Part shown: in pieces, positions 21,271-29,813 of the stretch
Numbering within the stretch: the stretch's first letter is position 1
Layout: each line of letters begins with the position of its first letter
Assembly (NCBI GenBank): GCA_964431075.1
Contig: CAYSID010000011.1
Location: forward strand, 1-32,716
Reading direction: 5' to 3'
Source: CAYHSW01 sp964431075
GTDB lineage: Bacteria > Patescibacteriota > Microgenomatia > JAMCZE01
DNA: 32,716 nt
Position numbers and translations under genes: made by a program
Notes under the pieces: model-generated
What the model was told of the DNA's origin: nothing
Database searches by the model: none
Seen by the model: only the letters and a program-made list of their open reading frames with translations

Positions 21271-22007
21271 ACTCCCACCCCCCGTTTCCCCTTTATTTCC
21301 CGAAGCATTTTTTCCTTAGCCTCGCCGGTAAAGGTTTCCACGATCTTGCCGTCAAGCATTTTAATAGATCTTTTGGCAAATTTCAGATACTCCAGATCGT
21401 GAGTCACCATGATAATTGTCTTTCCCGCCTGATTTAATTTTGTCAAGAGCTGCATCAGTTCCTGACCGCTGTGGTAATCCAGATTACCCGTCGGCTCGTC
21501 AGCCACCAAAATTTCCGGATTGGTAACCAACGCCCTGGCCACGGATACTTTTTGCTGCTGTCCCCCGGAAAGCTCGGTGGGCAAACTTTCCCGCCAGCCG
21601 TCCATCCCTACCTCTTTCAACCGAGCAACCGCCTGACCGATGGCCAAAAACCGGTCCTGGCCAAACAATAACAGGGGAAAACAAACATTTTCCATAATGG
21701 AAAGCGACTTAATCCAGTTCGGCTGTTGATAAACCATCCCGATATGCCGTTTGCGAAATTCACAGCGGTCATCTTCTGCCGTCCCGTCGTAAAGACTCTG
21801 ACCCAGAATAGTTACTGTCCCGCTGTCGGGATTTTCCAGTCCCAGCAGGGTGTGAAGCAAGGTTGATTTACCGCAACCCGACGGCCCAATGATAATAATA
21901 AAATCCCCTTTTTCCACCTCGAAAGAAATGTCTTTAAGAACCGCCACCGTCTGCCCGCCCGGATGAAAACTTTTCTGCAAATTTTTAACGCTTATTATCG
22001 AATTCAT
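21267..22007 (-). CDS. ABC transporter ATPase, LolD/MacB type
   Basis: The 246-aa ATPase has Walker A GPSGCGKST (41-49), Q-loop VYQQPNWI, signature LSGGQQQKVSVARAL, Walker B ILVADEPTGNLD and the H-loop MVTHD. This subfamily powers MacB/FtsX/LolCDE permeases, and the permease gene follows with a 4-nt overlap. It begins 5 nt after the stop of the 1925-aa surface protein, so the transporter and that protein share an operon. The C-terminal extension (KMLREIKGKRGVGV) is short and basic. Confidence 0.92.
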   Translation of the reverse strand: MNSIISVKNLQKSFHPGGQTVAVLKDISFEVEKGDFIIIIGPSGCGKSTLLHTLLGLENPDSGTVTILGQSLYDGTAEDDRCEFRKRHIGMVYQQPNWIKSLSIMENVCFPLLLFGQDRFLAIGQAVARLKEVGMDGWRESLPTELSGGQQQKVSVARALVTNPEILVADEPTGNLDYHSGQELMQLLTKLNQAGKTIIMVTHDLEYLKFAKRSIKMLDGKIVETFTGEAKEKMLREIKGKRGVGV

Positions 22008-22012
22008 ATTTT

Positions 22013-25000
22013 TTATTTCCCTGCCCCCAGAAAACCAAAGGCCTGCTGTAAATTAGTAATCACCAAATCCAGAGCGTTATCCGTGGCTTTGGGGGTGATC
22101 GTTGTCGTGTCAACGCTTTTTGACTCATTGCCGGCTTTATCCTTGGAAAGAGCCCGCAGGTGATAGACTTTGGCCGGCGTCAACCCGGAAATAACCACCA
22201 AATGATTCATGGTCAAATTCGCGTCCTCTTGAGTTTTCTGGGCGTAAGTTGAACCGGTTCCCTCGCCAAACTCCACCTGCGACCCACCCGGTTCGTCTGT
22301 GTTCCAGGAAACCAAAAGCTGAGCCTGGGCTTCAGCGGCGGCGCCCGAGGAGCCGGGTAAGGTGGTGGACTCTACTTTAAGGTCAGAAATCTGGGGCGGG
22401 CGGGTGTCCGTGGCTGTCGTCAATCTCTGCGGGTCGGAACTGGCCTCATTTCCCGCTTTATCCCGACCTTTGACAATCAGGGTGTAGGGGGTTTCCGGCA
22501 ATAAACTGCGGATTAACATCTTGTGCTCTCCTTTGAGCAGGGCTACGTTGACCTCGTCTTTGGCGGAAGAGGGGTCTCCGGCCTGGTAATAAGTGATAAT
22601 TGAGGAGACTTCGGTATTAGTGGCCCAGGAAACCAAAACGGTCGGCTGGGCCGTGTTGACGACCTGTTGGATTTTAACGCCGGTAATTTTCGGCCGGGGC
22701 AAGGTAGCGAAATTCAGAATCGTCCCTTCGTACTCCGCGGACTCGGAATCAAAGGTGTTTATTTTGTAATAATACTTTGTTCCGTCTTTAAGATCGTCAA
22801 GAGTGGCGGTATAAACCGTCTCCGAAGTGGAAGTCGCCATCGTCTTGACACCGCCGAAAGCGGTGGTTTCCCCGTAATAAATTTTAACCGAAGAAGCGTT
22901 GCTGGTGGTAAACTGCAAAATCACCGACGTTAACCCCACCGTCTTGATAGAAACATCTTTAACCGTGGGAGCAGCCCCGGTGGCAAAACTTTTTTCCGAG
23001 GATGCCCCGGTGTTGCCGTCTTCATCCGTCCACTTGGCTTTGTAATAATAAGTGGTTCCCGGCGATAAATTAGTCAGGGTTATGGTGTGATCCGTTGTCT
23101 GGGTGGAATTGGACGGTTCAGAACTGTAATAACTGCCGGCCGAGACGCCGTAAGCCACTTTAGAATCGGAATTTCTGTCGGTGGACCAGGAGATGGTGGC
23201 TTTTTTTGTGGTGATTGAGGAAACCGCCGGCCCCGAAGAAAGAGCCGCCGGTTCGGTGTACCGGCCGGTAGGATAAAGATCTAAGGCCTCGGTATAGGCG
23301 CCGCAGTTATAGACATTATCACAAGCCCGGACCTTATAGTAATAAGCTTTCTGGTCAAGGCCGGTGTCCACATAGGCCAGCCCGGTTGTGGAAGCAATCG
23401 TGGCGTAAGTAAGGTCATCCTCAGACCGGGCAACCTGGTAACTGGCTACCCCCGATCCGGTATCCGTCGGGGCAACCCAGGAAAGGGCGATCTTCCAGGC
23501 TTCGGAGCTTTTTATGGAAACATCGGAAATCTCCAAGCCGTTCGGAATCCCCGGCGACGAGGTGTCGGCGGTGAAAGTAACGCTGGCGTAGGATCCGTAG
23601 CTTATGGCCCCTCCGGAATCTTCAGGGTTTTTAGCCACCAGATAAAAAGTGTTTAGTCCCACCTGGGTGGCAAAAGCGCTCGCGGCCAAAGAAGTCGCTC
23701 CCGTACTGGTAAAATTACAGGTGGTAGCCGAAGGCAGGGTGTTGACGGTGTAACAATATGTCAGGTCGTCGTCATCCCCCAAATGGGTTTCCGGCGGCTG
23801 CCAGGAAAAGGCAAAGGAATTCGTCGTGTTCGTTGCCGGATTAACCGTCAAAAGCCGCGGCGGACTGGCGCCGTCCCCAGCGAAATAAAAATTAATCTGC
23901 ATGGGACTGGAATTATTGCCGGCATTATCCACGGTTCGAAGATAAAAGATGTTGGTGTCGCTCTGATACGCCACTTCGGTAAGAGCCACCATTGTTGCCG
24001 AAGTTGTCGCTGACCAGTTCGCAAAGATTCCGCTGGCCGTGGCCGTTTTATATTGATAACCAGCCACCAATGATCCGGAATCGGTCCCCGCCGGCCAGGA
24101 AAAAGAAAAGGAATTGTCCGAAGCGTAACCGGCCGGAGAAACAGAAATCCCCACCGGATTAGTCGGGGCAATATTGTCAAATTTATAAATAAACGCCTGC
24201 CAAGTCGCCGAAGAAACATTTTGGGCGTTGTCTACAGTTCTAATTAACAAATAATAAGTCTGGCCGGAAACCAAAGATGAAGCAGTGTAAGCGGTTTCCG
24301 TCTGAAAACTGCCGTAGGTCAGCGGATTGGCGTCGGGATCAGTCCCAAAATAAACATAATAGCCGGCCACGCCGGAACCACCGGTGTCTGTTCCTGCTTC
24401 CCAGCTAAAATACGGTCCTGTGTGAGGATACCAGTTATTCGTGGTTATCGGCCCTCCTCCAGACGCGCTCAAAGCCGCTGTCAAAGCCGCGGGATTTTCC
24501 GGCGGGGCGTTGTCCAGCGTTGCCCCGATCTGGACATAGCTTAAAGATGTCTGCTGACTGCCGTCACCCTGTAAAACCGCCTGCCAAATAATGCCGCCGG
24601 ATCCGACGGGAAACGAACCAAAATTGGTATTGACCGTGGCTGCGGAATTGGCTTCAGTCGTGGAAACGGAAACCGCCCAGCCTGATCCGTTCCAGTATCT
24701 CCAGGTCGTCCCACCATCGGAGGACAGCCTGAAGGTCACAGTTCCGGCGGAAGATGTCGCCGTAAAGGTGTCAAAACTTTTAATTCCCGAGGCCAAAACT
24801 GCCACCGCCGGCCGGACAGTTTGGGAATCGGCGGTGTAAGGCGTAGTGTTAAAACTTGATCTGGCCGAATTGCTGATCCTTATTTCTTCAAGGGTGCCGG
24901 GAAATAAACCTTGGGCGATCCCTGCTTCTTCCCCGCCGTAAGTTCCTCCGACTAAAAGATGGGAAACGACAGAGGGCATGGTTACCGAAGCGGCAACAGA

Positions 25001-27790
25001 GTTATCCAGAACGCCGTCAAGATAAAGGCGCATGGTTGATCCGTCATACGCGGCCGCCACGTGATGCCAATTTGTGTCCCAGGAAGCCGTCGCCGAGGTT
25101 AAAACTGCGTTGCCGCCCCAGGAATAAACCGCGGCATCGGCGTTAGCGGAGTAACCCAACCCCACATAGAGTTTTCCTAAATAAACGCTTGCGGCAGAAA
25201 CATATTCAATCGCGTTAGTCCAGCCGCCGTTTAAGCTCTGACCGCCGATTTTTGTCCAGGAAGTTTGGTCCCACTTCCAAAGCTCGCCGTCTCCTGTGCC
25301 GTTACCTAACCCGGCGTACAATTCACCGTTATAGACAGTCAGCGTCTTTACCTGCTCATAAGTACCCGCTGTCCAGCTGTCGTTAGCATCGTCACCACCG
25401 ATTTTGGTCCAGACAGTTCCATCATACTGCCAAAGCTCGGCATCATCGGTGGTGGTTCCCAGTCCGGCATAGAGTTTTCCGTCACAGACAGTCAAATAAT
25501 CCACATCCTCGTAGAGACTGTTGGCCCAACTGGAGTTAACGGCGTCACCGCCAACCTTAGACCAGACCGTTTGGTCCCAGCGCCAGATCTCGGCGTCGCC
25601 AGCTGAGACCCCCAAACCCACGTAAAGATTACCTTGATAAATTGCCGCCGATAATACGGATTCGTAATTTGTCGTCCAGCCGGAGTTTACGGAATCACCG
25701 CCGATTTTGGTCCAGGAGGAGCCGTTCCATTTCCAGACCTCGGCGTCGTTGGCGGAATTTCCCAGGCCGGCGTAAAGAAACGGCCCGTCAGAGGCAAGAA
25801 TACTGACGGTTTCATAGTTTGTCGTCCATCCGGAGTTTATGCTGTCCCCGCCGATTTTCGTCCAGGAGGAGCCGTTCCATAACCAGACCTCGGCGTCATT
25901 TGCTGATGTCCCCAAACCCACCGCCAGATTCGTCCCGTAACTAACCATACCGGTTACCGATTCGTACGCTCCTGCCGTCCAACTGTTATTGACCCCCTGC
26001 CCCCCGATCAATGTCCAGGTTGATCCGTCAAATTGAAACACCAGCGCGTTTCCGGCGGTCGTTACCCCCGTCCCGGCATAAAGATAATTACCGGCAACAA
26101 CCATGCTTTCAACGCTTTGCAAGCCGTAAAAGCCCCAGGATTTATTAATAAAATTGCCGCCGATTTTCGTCCAGGAGGAGCCGTTCCAGGACCAAAATTC
26201 CCCCGCCGCCGAAGTGGAAGTGTTGGCCGCATAGAGCGCCCCGCCGGCATAAACCATAGTTTCTACCACTGCGTGGGTCGTCGTGAAACCGGAATTTATC
26301 CCGTCGCCGCCGATTTTGGTCCAACTGGCTCCGTCCCAACGCCAAACCTCGTTATCCCCGGTCGACGCTCCCAAACCGGCGTAAAGATTGGTGCCATCAT
26401 TGACCAACGAATAAACTCCTTCATAAGTAGCATCCGCCCAGGAAGAGTTGACGGCATCGCCGCCGATTTTCGTCCAGCCAGCTCCGTCCCAGCGCCAAAC
26501 CTCGGCGTCGCCGGCGGTTGACCCCAAACCAGCGTATAGAGCGCCGCCATAGTAAGTCATGGACATGACATACTCGTAGGTCGCGTCCGCCCAGGAAGAG
26601 TTGACGGCGTCGCCGCCGATTTTGGTCCAGGAGGAGCCGTTCCATTTCCAGACCTCGGCGTCACCGGCGGTTGACCCCAGACCGGCGTATAAATTTGTCC
26701 CGTCATTGACCAGAGAAAAGACATATTCATAATTGGTCGTCCAGCCGGAATTGATCCCGTCGCCGCCGATTTTGGTCCAGGAGGAGCCGTTCCATTTCCA
26801 GACCTCGGCGTCACCGGCGGTTGACCCCAGACCGGCGTAAAGACTGCCGGCTAGAGAATTTAAGCTGTAAACTCCCTCATAGGTGTTTACCGCCCAGCTG
26901 GAATTGATCCCGTCCCCGCCGATTTTGGTCCAGCCGGCTCCGTCCCAACGCCAGACCTCGGCGTCACCGGCGGTCGTCCCCAGTCCGGCATAAACATAAC
27001 TCCCGCCGGCGGCAAGGGAAAGGACGCTTTCAAACACCTGATCCGCCCAACTATCATTTTTGCCATCTCCTCCGATTTGCGACCACTCGGTTCCGTTCCA
27101 CATCCAAACCTCGGCATCGGCGGTTTGATTGCCGGTGCCCACGTAAATATAGGAGCCAGAAGAAGTTGATGAATGCACCGCCAATTTTCCGTTTAAATCC
27201 CAACTGCCCTTGACATCGTTTCCCGCCTGCTGAGTCCAGGTGGCGACGGAGGAATTGGCCAATTCGTACTGCAACTTGCCGGTAGAGGAATTAAAATAAA
27301 GTTTATAAGCTCCCTTGTCCATAACCCCGGCGTGAGAAGCTGTTGATCCGGCGGAAAAACTCTGACTAAACTTGACCCACGCTTCCAAAGTGTTATTTGA
27401 AGTCAAATCCAAACTTGAAGAATCAGCCACCCGGATGAACGACGACTGGCCGTTAAAACTGCCGGCGTTATTTAAATTTCCGGCCGCAAAAGTGACGGCG
27501 CTGTTGGTTGCAAGGTTGCCATACGAGGAAGAGTCCGTTGCCTCGCCGCCGCTCTCATCAAAGTGCAGCAGCAACATGGTGTTGGCATCAGAGGAGTAAT
27601 TACGGACCTTTAACCGGGCGATATTATTTACTACCTCAATTAAATCATTATCCGATAGGATGTAATCTCCCGAATTTGTAAAAAGCCAGGCGGCGGTAGT
27701 ATCAGCTGCGAAGACCGTCCCGATCGCCCAAACCACAGCGGCCAAAACGGATATTATTCCTAAAATAACTATTGACCCGTATCGCAACAC
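22013..27790 (-). CDS. Giant secreted LamG / 14-repeat propeller / FN3 surface protein
   Basis: This 1925-aa protein has a signal peptide (residues 1-29, ending VFA) and then a LamG/concanavalin domain (from about 72). The domain stops at KLQYELANSS and resumes at VLTSATASWDTNWHHVAAAYDGSTMRLYLDG (about 897-985). Between these halves are 14 tandem repeats of about 50 residues (YAGLGSTAGDAEVWKWNGSSWTKIGGD), consistent with two seven-bladed propellers. A further domain (about 990-1090) and a series of fibronectin type III-like domains follow, ending with a short tail (DLVITNLQQAFGFLGAGK) without an LPXTG or hydrophobic anchor. It starts at TTG, 3 nt after TATAGT (27794-27799). An adhesion or surface-layer role is inferred; it is co-operonic with a MacB-type ABC pair. 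Confidence 0.85.
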   Translation of the reverse strand: MLRYGSIVILGIISVLAAVVWAIGTVFAADTTAAWLFTNSGDYILSDNDLIEVVNNIARLKVRNYSSDANTMLLLHFDESGGEATDSSSYGNLATNSAVTFAAGNLNNAGSFNGQSSFIRVADSSSLDLTSNNTLEAWVKFSQSFSAGSTASHAGVMDKGAYKLYFNSSTGKLQYELANSSVATWTQQAGNDVKGSWDLNGKLAVHSSTSSGSYIYVGTGNQTADAEVWMWNGTEWSQIGGDGKNDSWADQVFESVLSLAAGGSYVYAGLGTTAGDAEVWRWDGAGWTKIGGDGINSSWAVNTYEGVYSLNSLAGSLYAGLGSTAGDAEVWKWNGSSWTKIGGDGINSGWTTNYEYVFSLVNDGTNLYAGLGSTAGDAEVWKWNGSSWTKIGGDAVNSSWADATYEYVMSMTYYGGALYAGLGSTAGDAEVWRWDGAGWTKIGGDAVNSSWADATYEGVYSLVNDGTNLYAGLGASTGDNEVWRWDGASWTKIGGDGINSGFTTTHAVVETMVYAGGALYAANTSTSAAGEFWSWNGSSWTKIGGNFINKSWGFYGLQSVESMVVAGNYLYAGTGVTTAGNALVFQFDGSTWTLIGGQGVNNSWTAGAYESVTGMVSYGTNLAVGLGTSANDAEVWLWNGSSWTKIGGDSINSGWTTNYETVSILASDGPFLYAGLGNSANDAEVWKWNGSSWTKIGGDSVNSGWTTNYESVLSAAIYQGNLYVGLGVSAGDAEIWRWDQTVWSKVGGDAVNSSWANSLYEDVDYLTVCDGKLYAGLGTTTDDAELWQYDGTVWTKIGGDDANDSWTAGTYEQVKTLTVYNGELYAGLGNGTGDGELWKWDQTSWTKIGGQSLNGGWTNAIEYVSAASVYLGKLYVGLGYSANADAAVYSWGGNAVLTSATASWDTNWHHVAAAYDGSTMRLYLDGVLDNSVAASVTMPSVVSHLLVGGTYGGEEAGIAQGLFPGTLEEIRISNSARSSFNTTPYTADSQTVRPAVAVLASGIKSFDTFTATSSAGTVTFRLSSDGGTTWRYWNGSGWAVSVSTTEANSAATVNTNFGSFPVGSGGIIWQAVLQGDGSQQTSLSYVQIGATLDNAPPENPAALTAALSASGGGPITTNNWYPHTGPYFSWEAGTDTGGSGVAGYYVYFGTDPDANPLTYGSFQTETAYTASSLVSGQTYYLLIRTVDNAQNVSSATWQAFIYKFDNIAPTNPVGISVSPAGYASDNSFSFSWPAGTDSGSLVAGYQYKTATASGIFANWSATTSATMVALTEVAYQSDTNIFYLRTVDNAGNNSSPMQINFYFAGDGASPPRLLTVNPATNTTNSFAFSWQPPETHLGDDDDLTYCYTVNTLPSATTCNFTSTGATSLAASAFATQVGLNTFYLVAKNPEDSGGAISYGSYASVTFTADTSSPGIPNGLEISDVSIKSSEAWKIALSWVAPTDTGSGVASYQVARSEDDLTYATIASTTGLAYVDTGLDQKAYYYKVRACDNVYNCGAYTEALDLYPTGRYTEPAALSSGPAVSSITTKKATISWSTDRNSDSKVAYGVSAGSYYSSEPSNSTQTTDHTITLTNLSPGTTYYYKAKWTDEDGNTGASSEKSFATGAAPTVKDVSIKTVGLTSVILQFTTSNASSVKIYYGETTAFGGVKTMATSTSETVYTATLDDLKDGTKYYYKINTFDSESAEYEGTILNFATLPRPKITGVKIQQVVNTAQPTVLVSWATNTEVSSIITYYQAGDPSSAKDEVNVALLKGEHKMLIRSLLPETPYTLIVKGRDKAGNEASSDPQRLTTATDTRPPQISDLKVESTTLPGSSGAAAEAQAQLLVSWNTDEPGGSQVEFGEGTGSTYAQKTQEDANLTMNHLVVISGLTPAKVYHLRALSKDKAGNESKSVDTTTITPKATDNALDLVITNLQQAFGFLGAGK
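25099..27208 (-). repeat. Fourteen tandem ~150-bp coding repeats
   Basis: Each unit encodes about 50 residues with the core DAEVWKWNGSSWTKIGGD followed by (S/G)W, a variable strand and LYAGLG. Units near 26450-26960 are almost identical at the DNA level, whereas those at either end have diverged. This points to recent duplication or gene conversion in the middle of the array. Assemblies may collapse or expand it. Confidence 0.85.
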
Positions 27791-27811
27791 ACCACTATAG
27801 TAGTATACTCT

Positions 27812-28297
27812 CTAATTGATGACAAGGACTTCCCGATCCTCGCCTTCCACCACCACGATCGCCGAACCCGGGGTAACGATATTTTTGGCAATCGTAAATT
27901 TGTGAACTTCTGTCCGCGAGCTGCCGGCGTCGGAGGAAATCGGAATAATAAAATCCCGCCCCGGTCCTTTATATTTTAGATAAACCTGCCCCAGCCGGTT
28001 CAAAATCACCTTGACCATTACCTTCTCCCCGTCCACCCGCTTGTTTTCAATCCTGACAACCTTAACCTCCTCGGGGCTGGCCCGCGATTCATAGGTAACC
28101 GGCGCCTGCAGGCGAGAAACAGTCAGAGGGATGGCAATGGCAAAAAAGGCCACTCCCAGAATTGCCGGCAATAACTGCAAAATCCGCCGGGCGGTAAACC
28201 CGAAAAAAGCCATCGCCGCCAAAACCCCGGCTACCGCCAACCCAGTCATAATCAAAGACACCGCCGTCGTTAGGTCTTTCAACGAATTCGTATCCAC
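27812..28297 (-). CDS. Membrane protein, first gene of the surface operon, unknown
   Basis: The product (161 aa from GTG 28297) has two membrane helices (about 13-38 and 42-62) joined by FFGFTARR. An outside domain of about 95 residues then contains PEEVKVVRIENKRVDGEKVMVKVILNRLGQVYLKY and SSDAGSSRTEVHKF, a beta-rich pattern. I prefer GTG 28297 to an upstream TTG (28318), because the promoter boxes at 28306-28334 end 8 nt before the GTG, while the TTG would lie within the promoter. The giant LamG gene follows after 21 bp. The function is unknown; a role in anchoring or assisting the giant protein is plausible from position. Confidence 0.6.
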   Translation of the reverse strand: MDTNSLKDLTTAVSLIMTGLAVAGVLAAMAFFGFTARRILQLLPAILGVAFFAIAIPLTVSRLQAPVTYESRASPEEVKVVRIENKRVDGEKVMVKVILNRLGQVYLKYKGPGRDFIIPISSDAGSSRTEVHKFTIAKNIVTPGSAIVVVEGEDREVLVIN

Positions 28298-28305
28298 TTT
28301 AATTG

Positions 28306-28334
28306 ATAATAGACCCAAAAAACGGGAAAGACAA
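28306..28334 (-). promoter_or_regulatory. Promoter of the surface-protein/ABC operon
   Basis: On the reverse strand TTGTCT (28329-28334) and TATTAT (28306-28311) are 17 bp apart. The predicted start is next to the GTG at 28297. Confidence 0.6.
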
Positions 28335-28339
28335 GAGGT

Positions 28340-28969
28340 TTAGTTTTTAACCCCACCATATGCTTGACTTTCCCGGCCGCTGGGATGATATTTGTCATGA
28401 ATGGCCTGATGTTTGTCATAATAATCGCGATGGTCGTCAACCCATCTGTCTAAATCCGGATCCGGAATTTCTTTCGGGAAAGAGTCTAAAAATTTAGTTA
28501 CCAGTTGGTAATACTCCCTTTCTTCATCGCCGTTTAAGATGTCGCCGCAGGAAACCTTAACTCCAATAATTTTAATTTTTCCGCCAAAAATCCGCCGGAA
28601 AATAAACAAAGCCCGTCTCATGTGTTTGTCAGAAGTGACCAGAAGAATTTTTTTACACCCCAGTTTTTGAACTGCCTTTTTGGAAGCAAAAGCTTCTTTC
28701 ATCGTATCTCCTCCATTTGGAGCCAAAACAATATCTCTCCGGTTTACCCCTAAAGCCATAAGATAGTTTGCCCGAAGACGGGCACCGGTTTCCTTAAAAC
28801 GGATAGCGTTGGGCCGATAAGTAGAATAATGCCCGCCAAGAGCCAAAACCTTGGAAGTCTTTCCCAATTTATAAACCTCGGCCGCCTTTTCTAGCCTCTG
28901 TTTGGAAAGCCAGGTCAAACTGCCGTCGTTATTTCTCCCTCCCCCAAGAGGAATCGCCAGATCGTACAT
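28340..28969 (-). CDS. YdcF/SanA-like DUF218 family protein
   Basis: The 209-aa protein follows the DUF218 fold: AIPLGGG near the start, ALGGHYSTYRP, the middle block VLAPNGGDTMKEA (the ENxSxxTxENA position) and LLVTSDKHMRRALFIFRRIF. Relatives (YdcF, SanA, ElyC) act on envelope precursors or bind S-adenosylmethionine, but their chemistry is poorly known. It has no membrane helix. The His/Asp-rich C-terminal tail (DDHRDYYDKHQAIHDKYHP) is unusual and could bind metal. The ATG lies 8 nt after TGG-TAAAAT on the reverse strand (28978-28986), so it is probably leaderless. Confidence 0.85.
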   Translation of the reverse strand: MYDLAIPLGGGRNNDGSLTWLSKQRLEKAAEVYKLGKTSKVLALGGHYSTYRPNAIRFKETGARLRANYLMALGVNRRDIVLAPNGGDTMKEAFASKKAVQKLGCKKILLVTSDKHMRRALFIFRRIFGGKIKIIGVKVSCGDILNGDEEREYYQLVTKFLDSFPKEIPDPDLDRWVDDHRDYYDKHQAIHDKYHPSGRESQAYGGVKN

Positions 28970-29074
28970 TATCGCTTATTTTACCAGATATTTGCCTGGC
29001 GTCGTGGTTGCGCATCCAAATCAGTCCAAACCCGTACCCGCCCACACCAGGTGCGAGCGGGTACCGCACAATTC

Positions 29075-29103
29075 TTGCCTTAGTTTATATTCCAAGTTAT
29101 AAT
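29075..29103 (+). promoter_or_regulatory. tRNA-Val promoter
   Basis: TTGCCT (29075-29080) and TATAAT (29098-29103), 17-bp spacer, placing the start just before the tRNA at 29113. A strong inverted repeat, GTACCCGC/GCGGGTAC, lies upstream (about 29032-29063). Confidence 0.65.
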
Positions 29104-29112
29104 ACTCTCACG

Positions 29113-29187
29113 GCACTCGTAGTTCACTGGCAGAACGCTTCGTTGACATCGAAGAGGCCGATGGTTCGATTCCATCCGGGTGCACCA
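29113..29187 (+). tRNA. tRNA-Val(GAC), CCA encoded
   Basis: The acceptor GCACTCG pairs with CGGGTGC (one T-G pair). The D arm is GTTC/GAAC, the anticodon stem CTTCG/CGAAG encloses TTGACAT (anticodon GAC), and the T arm GATGG/CCATC encloses TTCGATT. Discriminator A and an encoded CCA (29185-29187) follow, unlike the other tRNAs in the window, which lack CCA. Confidence 0.94.
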
Positions 29188-29242
29188 TTAGCGTAAGCGT
29201 GTCTTTCCCACACCGGCTATGGGCAGGCACGATTTTGCCGCC

Positions 29243-29327
29243 TTGCAAACCGAAAAAATAATGGTAAAATAAGAGCGTTATTTTTCCGAAGACCGTAAGC
29301 ATTTAAATAAGTCTTACCGAGGAGCAT
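29243..29327 (+). promoter_or_regulatory. rplJ promoter and L10-type leader
   Basis: TTGCAA (29243-29248) and TGG-TAAAAT (29265-29270) form an extended -10 promoter with a 16-bp spacer. The transcript then contains AAGACCGTAAG...CTTACCGAGG (29289-29322). The stem GTAAG (29295-29299) with CTTAC (29313-29317), together with the flanking AGACC and CCGAGG, matches the bacterial L10 leader. Known L10 leaders bind the L10-L7/L12 complex and repress rplJL. The GAGGAG ribosome site overlaps the leader end. Confidence 0.7.
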
Positions 29328-29813
29328 ATGAACCCAAGAAAAATTCAAACCGTTTCCGATCTTGCCGCCAAAATTGTCAAGGCCAAAAGTCTTGTTCTGG
29401 CCGACTATCGCGGCCTTACCCACCAGCAGTCCGAAGAACTGCGCCGCGCGGTCAAAAAAGCCGCCGGAGAATTCACGGTGGCCAAAAACACCCTTTTAAA
29501 AATCGCCGCCCGCCAGGTTAAACACGAAAAGCTGGCCCAAAACAATCTTCAGGGTCCCCTTGCGGTTCTCTTTGCCTATGAAGACGAGTTTGCCCCGCTG
29601 CGCGAGCTGGCAAAATTTATCAAGACATTCCAGCTGCCGGTCTTTAAACTTTCCTTTTTTGGAGAAACGGAATATGACGCCGCCCGGACCGCCGAGATCG
29701 CCAAGCTGCCGGATGTTCAGACCCTGCGGGCGCAATTTGTTTATTCGCTTAATGGTAATTTGCAAAAACTGGTTTATATACTTTCCCAAATAAAGAAGGA
29801 CGGTGATAAATAA
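29328..29813 (+). CDS. rplJ: Ribosomal protein uL10
   Basis: The 161-aa protein begins MNPRKIQTVSDLAAKIVKAKSLVLADYRGLTHQQSEELRRAVKKAAGEFTVAKNTLLKIA, the conserved rRNA-binding part of L10. LAQNNLQGPLAVLF follows, and it ends with the helix that carries L7/L12 dimers (FVYSLNGNLQKLVYILSQIKK). It anchors the ribosomal stalk. A clear GAGGAG Shine-Dalgarno lies 5 nt before the ATG, in contrast with the leaderless genes nearby. Its stop shares a base with the rplL start (TAATG). Confidence 0.96.
   Translation: MNPRKIQTVSDLAAKIVKAKSLVLADYRGLTHQQSEELRRAVKKAAGEFTVAKNTLLKIAARQVKHEKLAQNNLQGPLAVLFAYEDEFAPLRELAKFIKTFQLPVFKLSFFGETEYDAARTAEIAKLPDVQTLRAQFVYSLNGNLQKLVYILSQIKKDGDK

Noticed and set aside
26033..26521. 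Long forward-strand ORFs across the giant gene's repeat region.
   Set aside because: They are antisense shadows produced by the repetitive, GC-rich coding sequence.
29010..29302. ORFs overlapping tRNA-Val, including a frame with HPDGIEPSASSM.
   Set aside because: This string is a familiar translation artefact of tRNA genes read in reverse.
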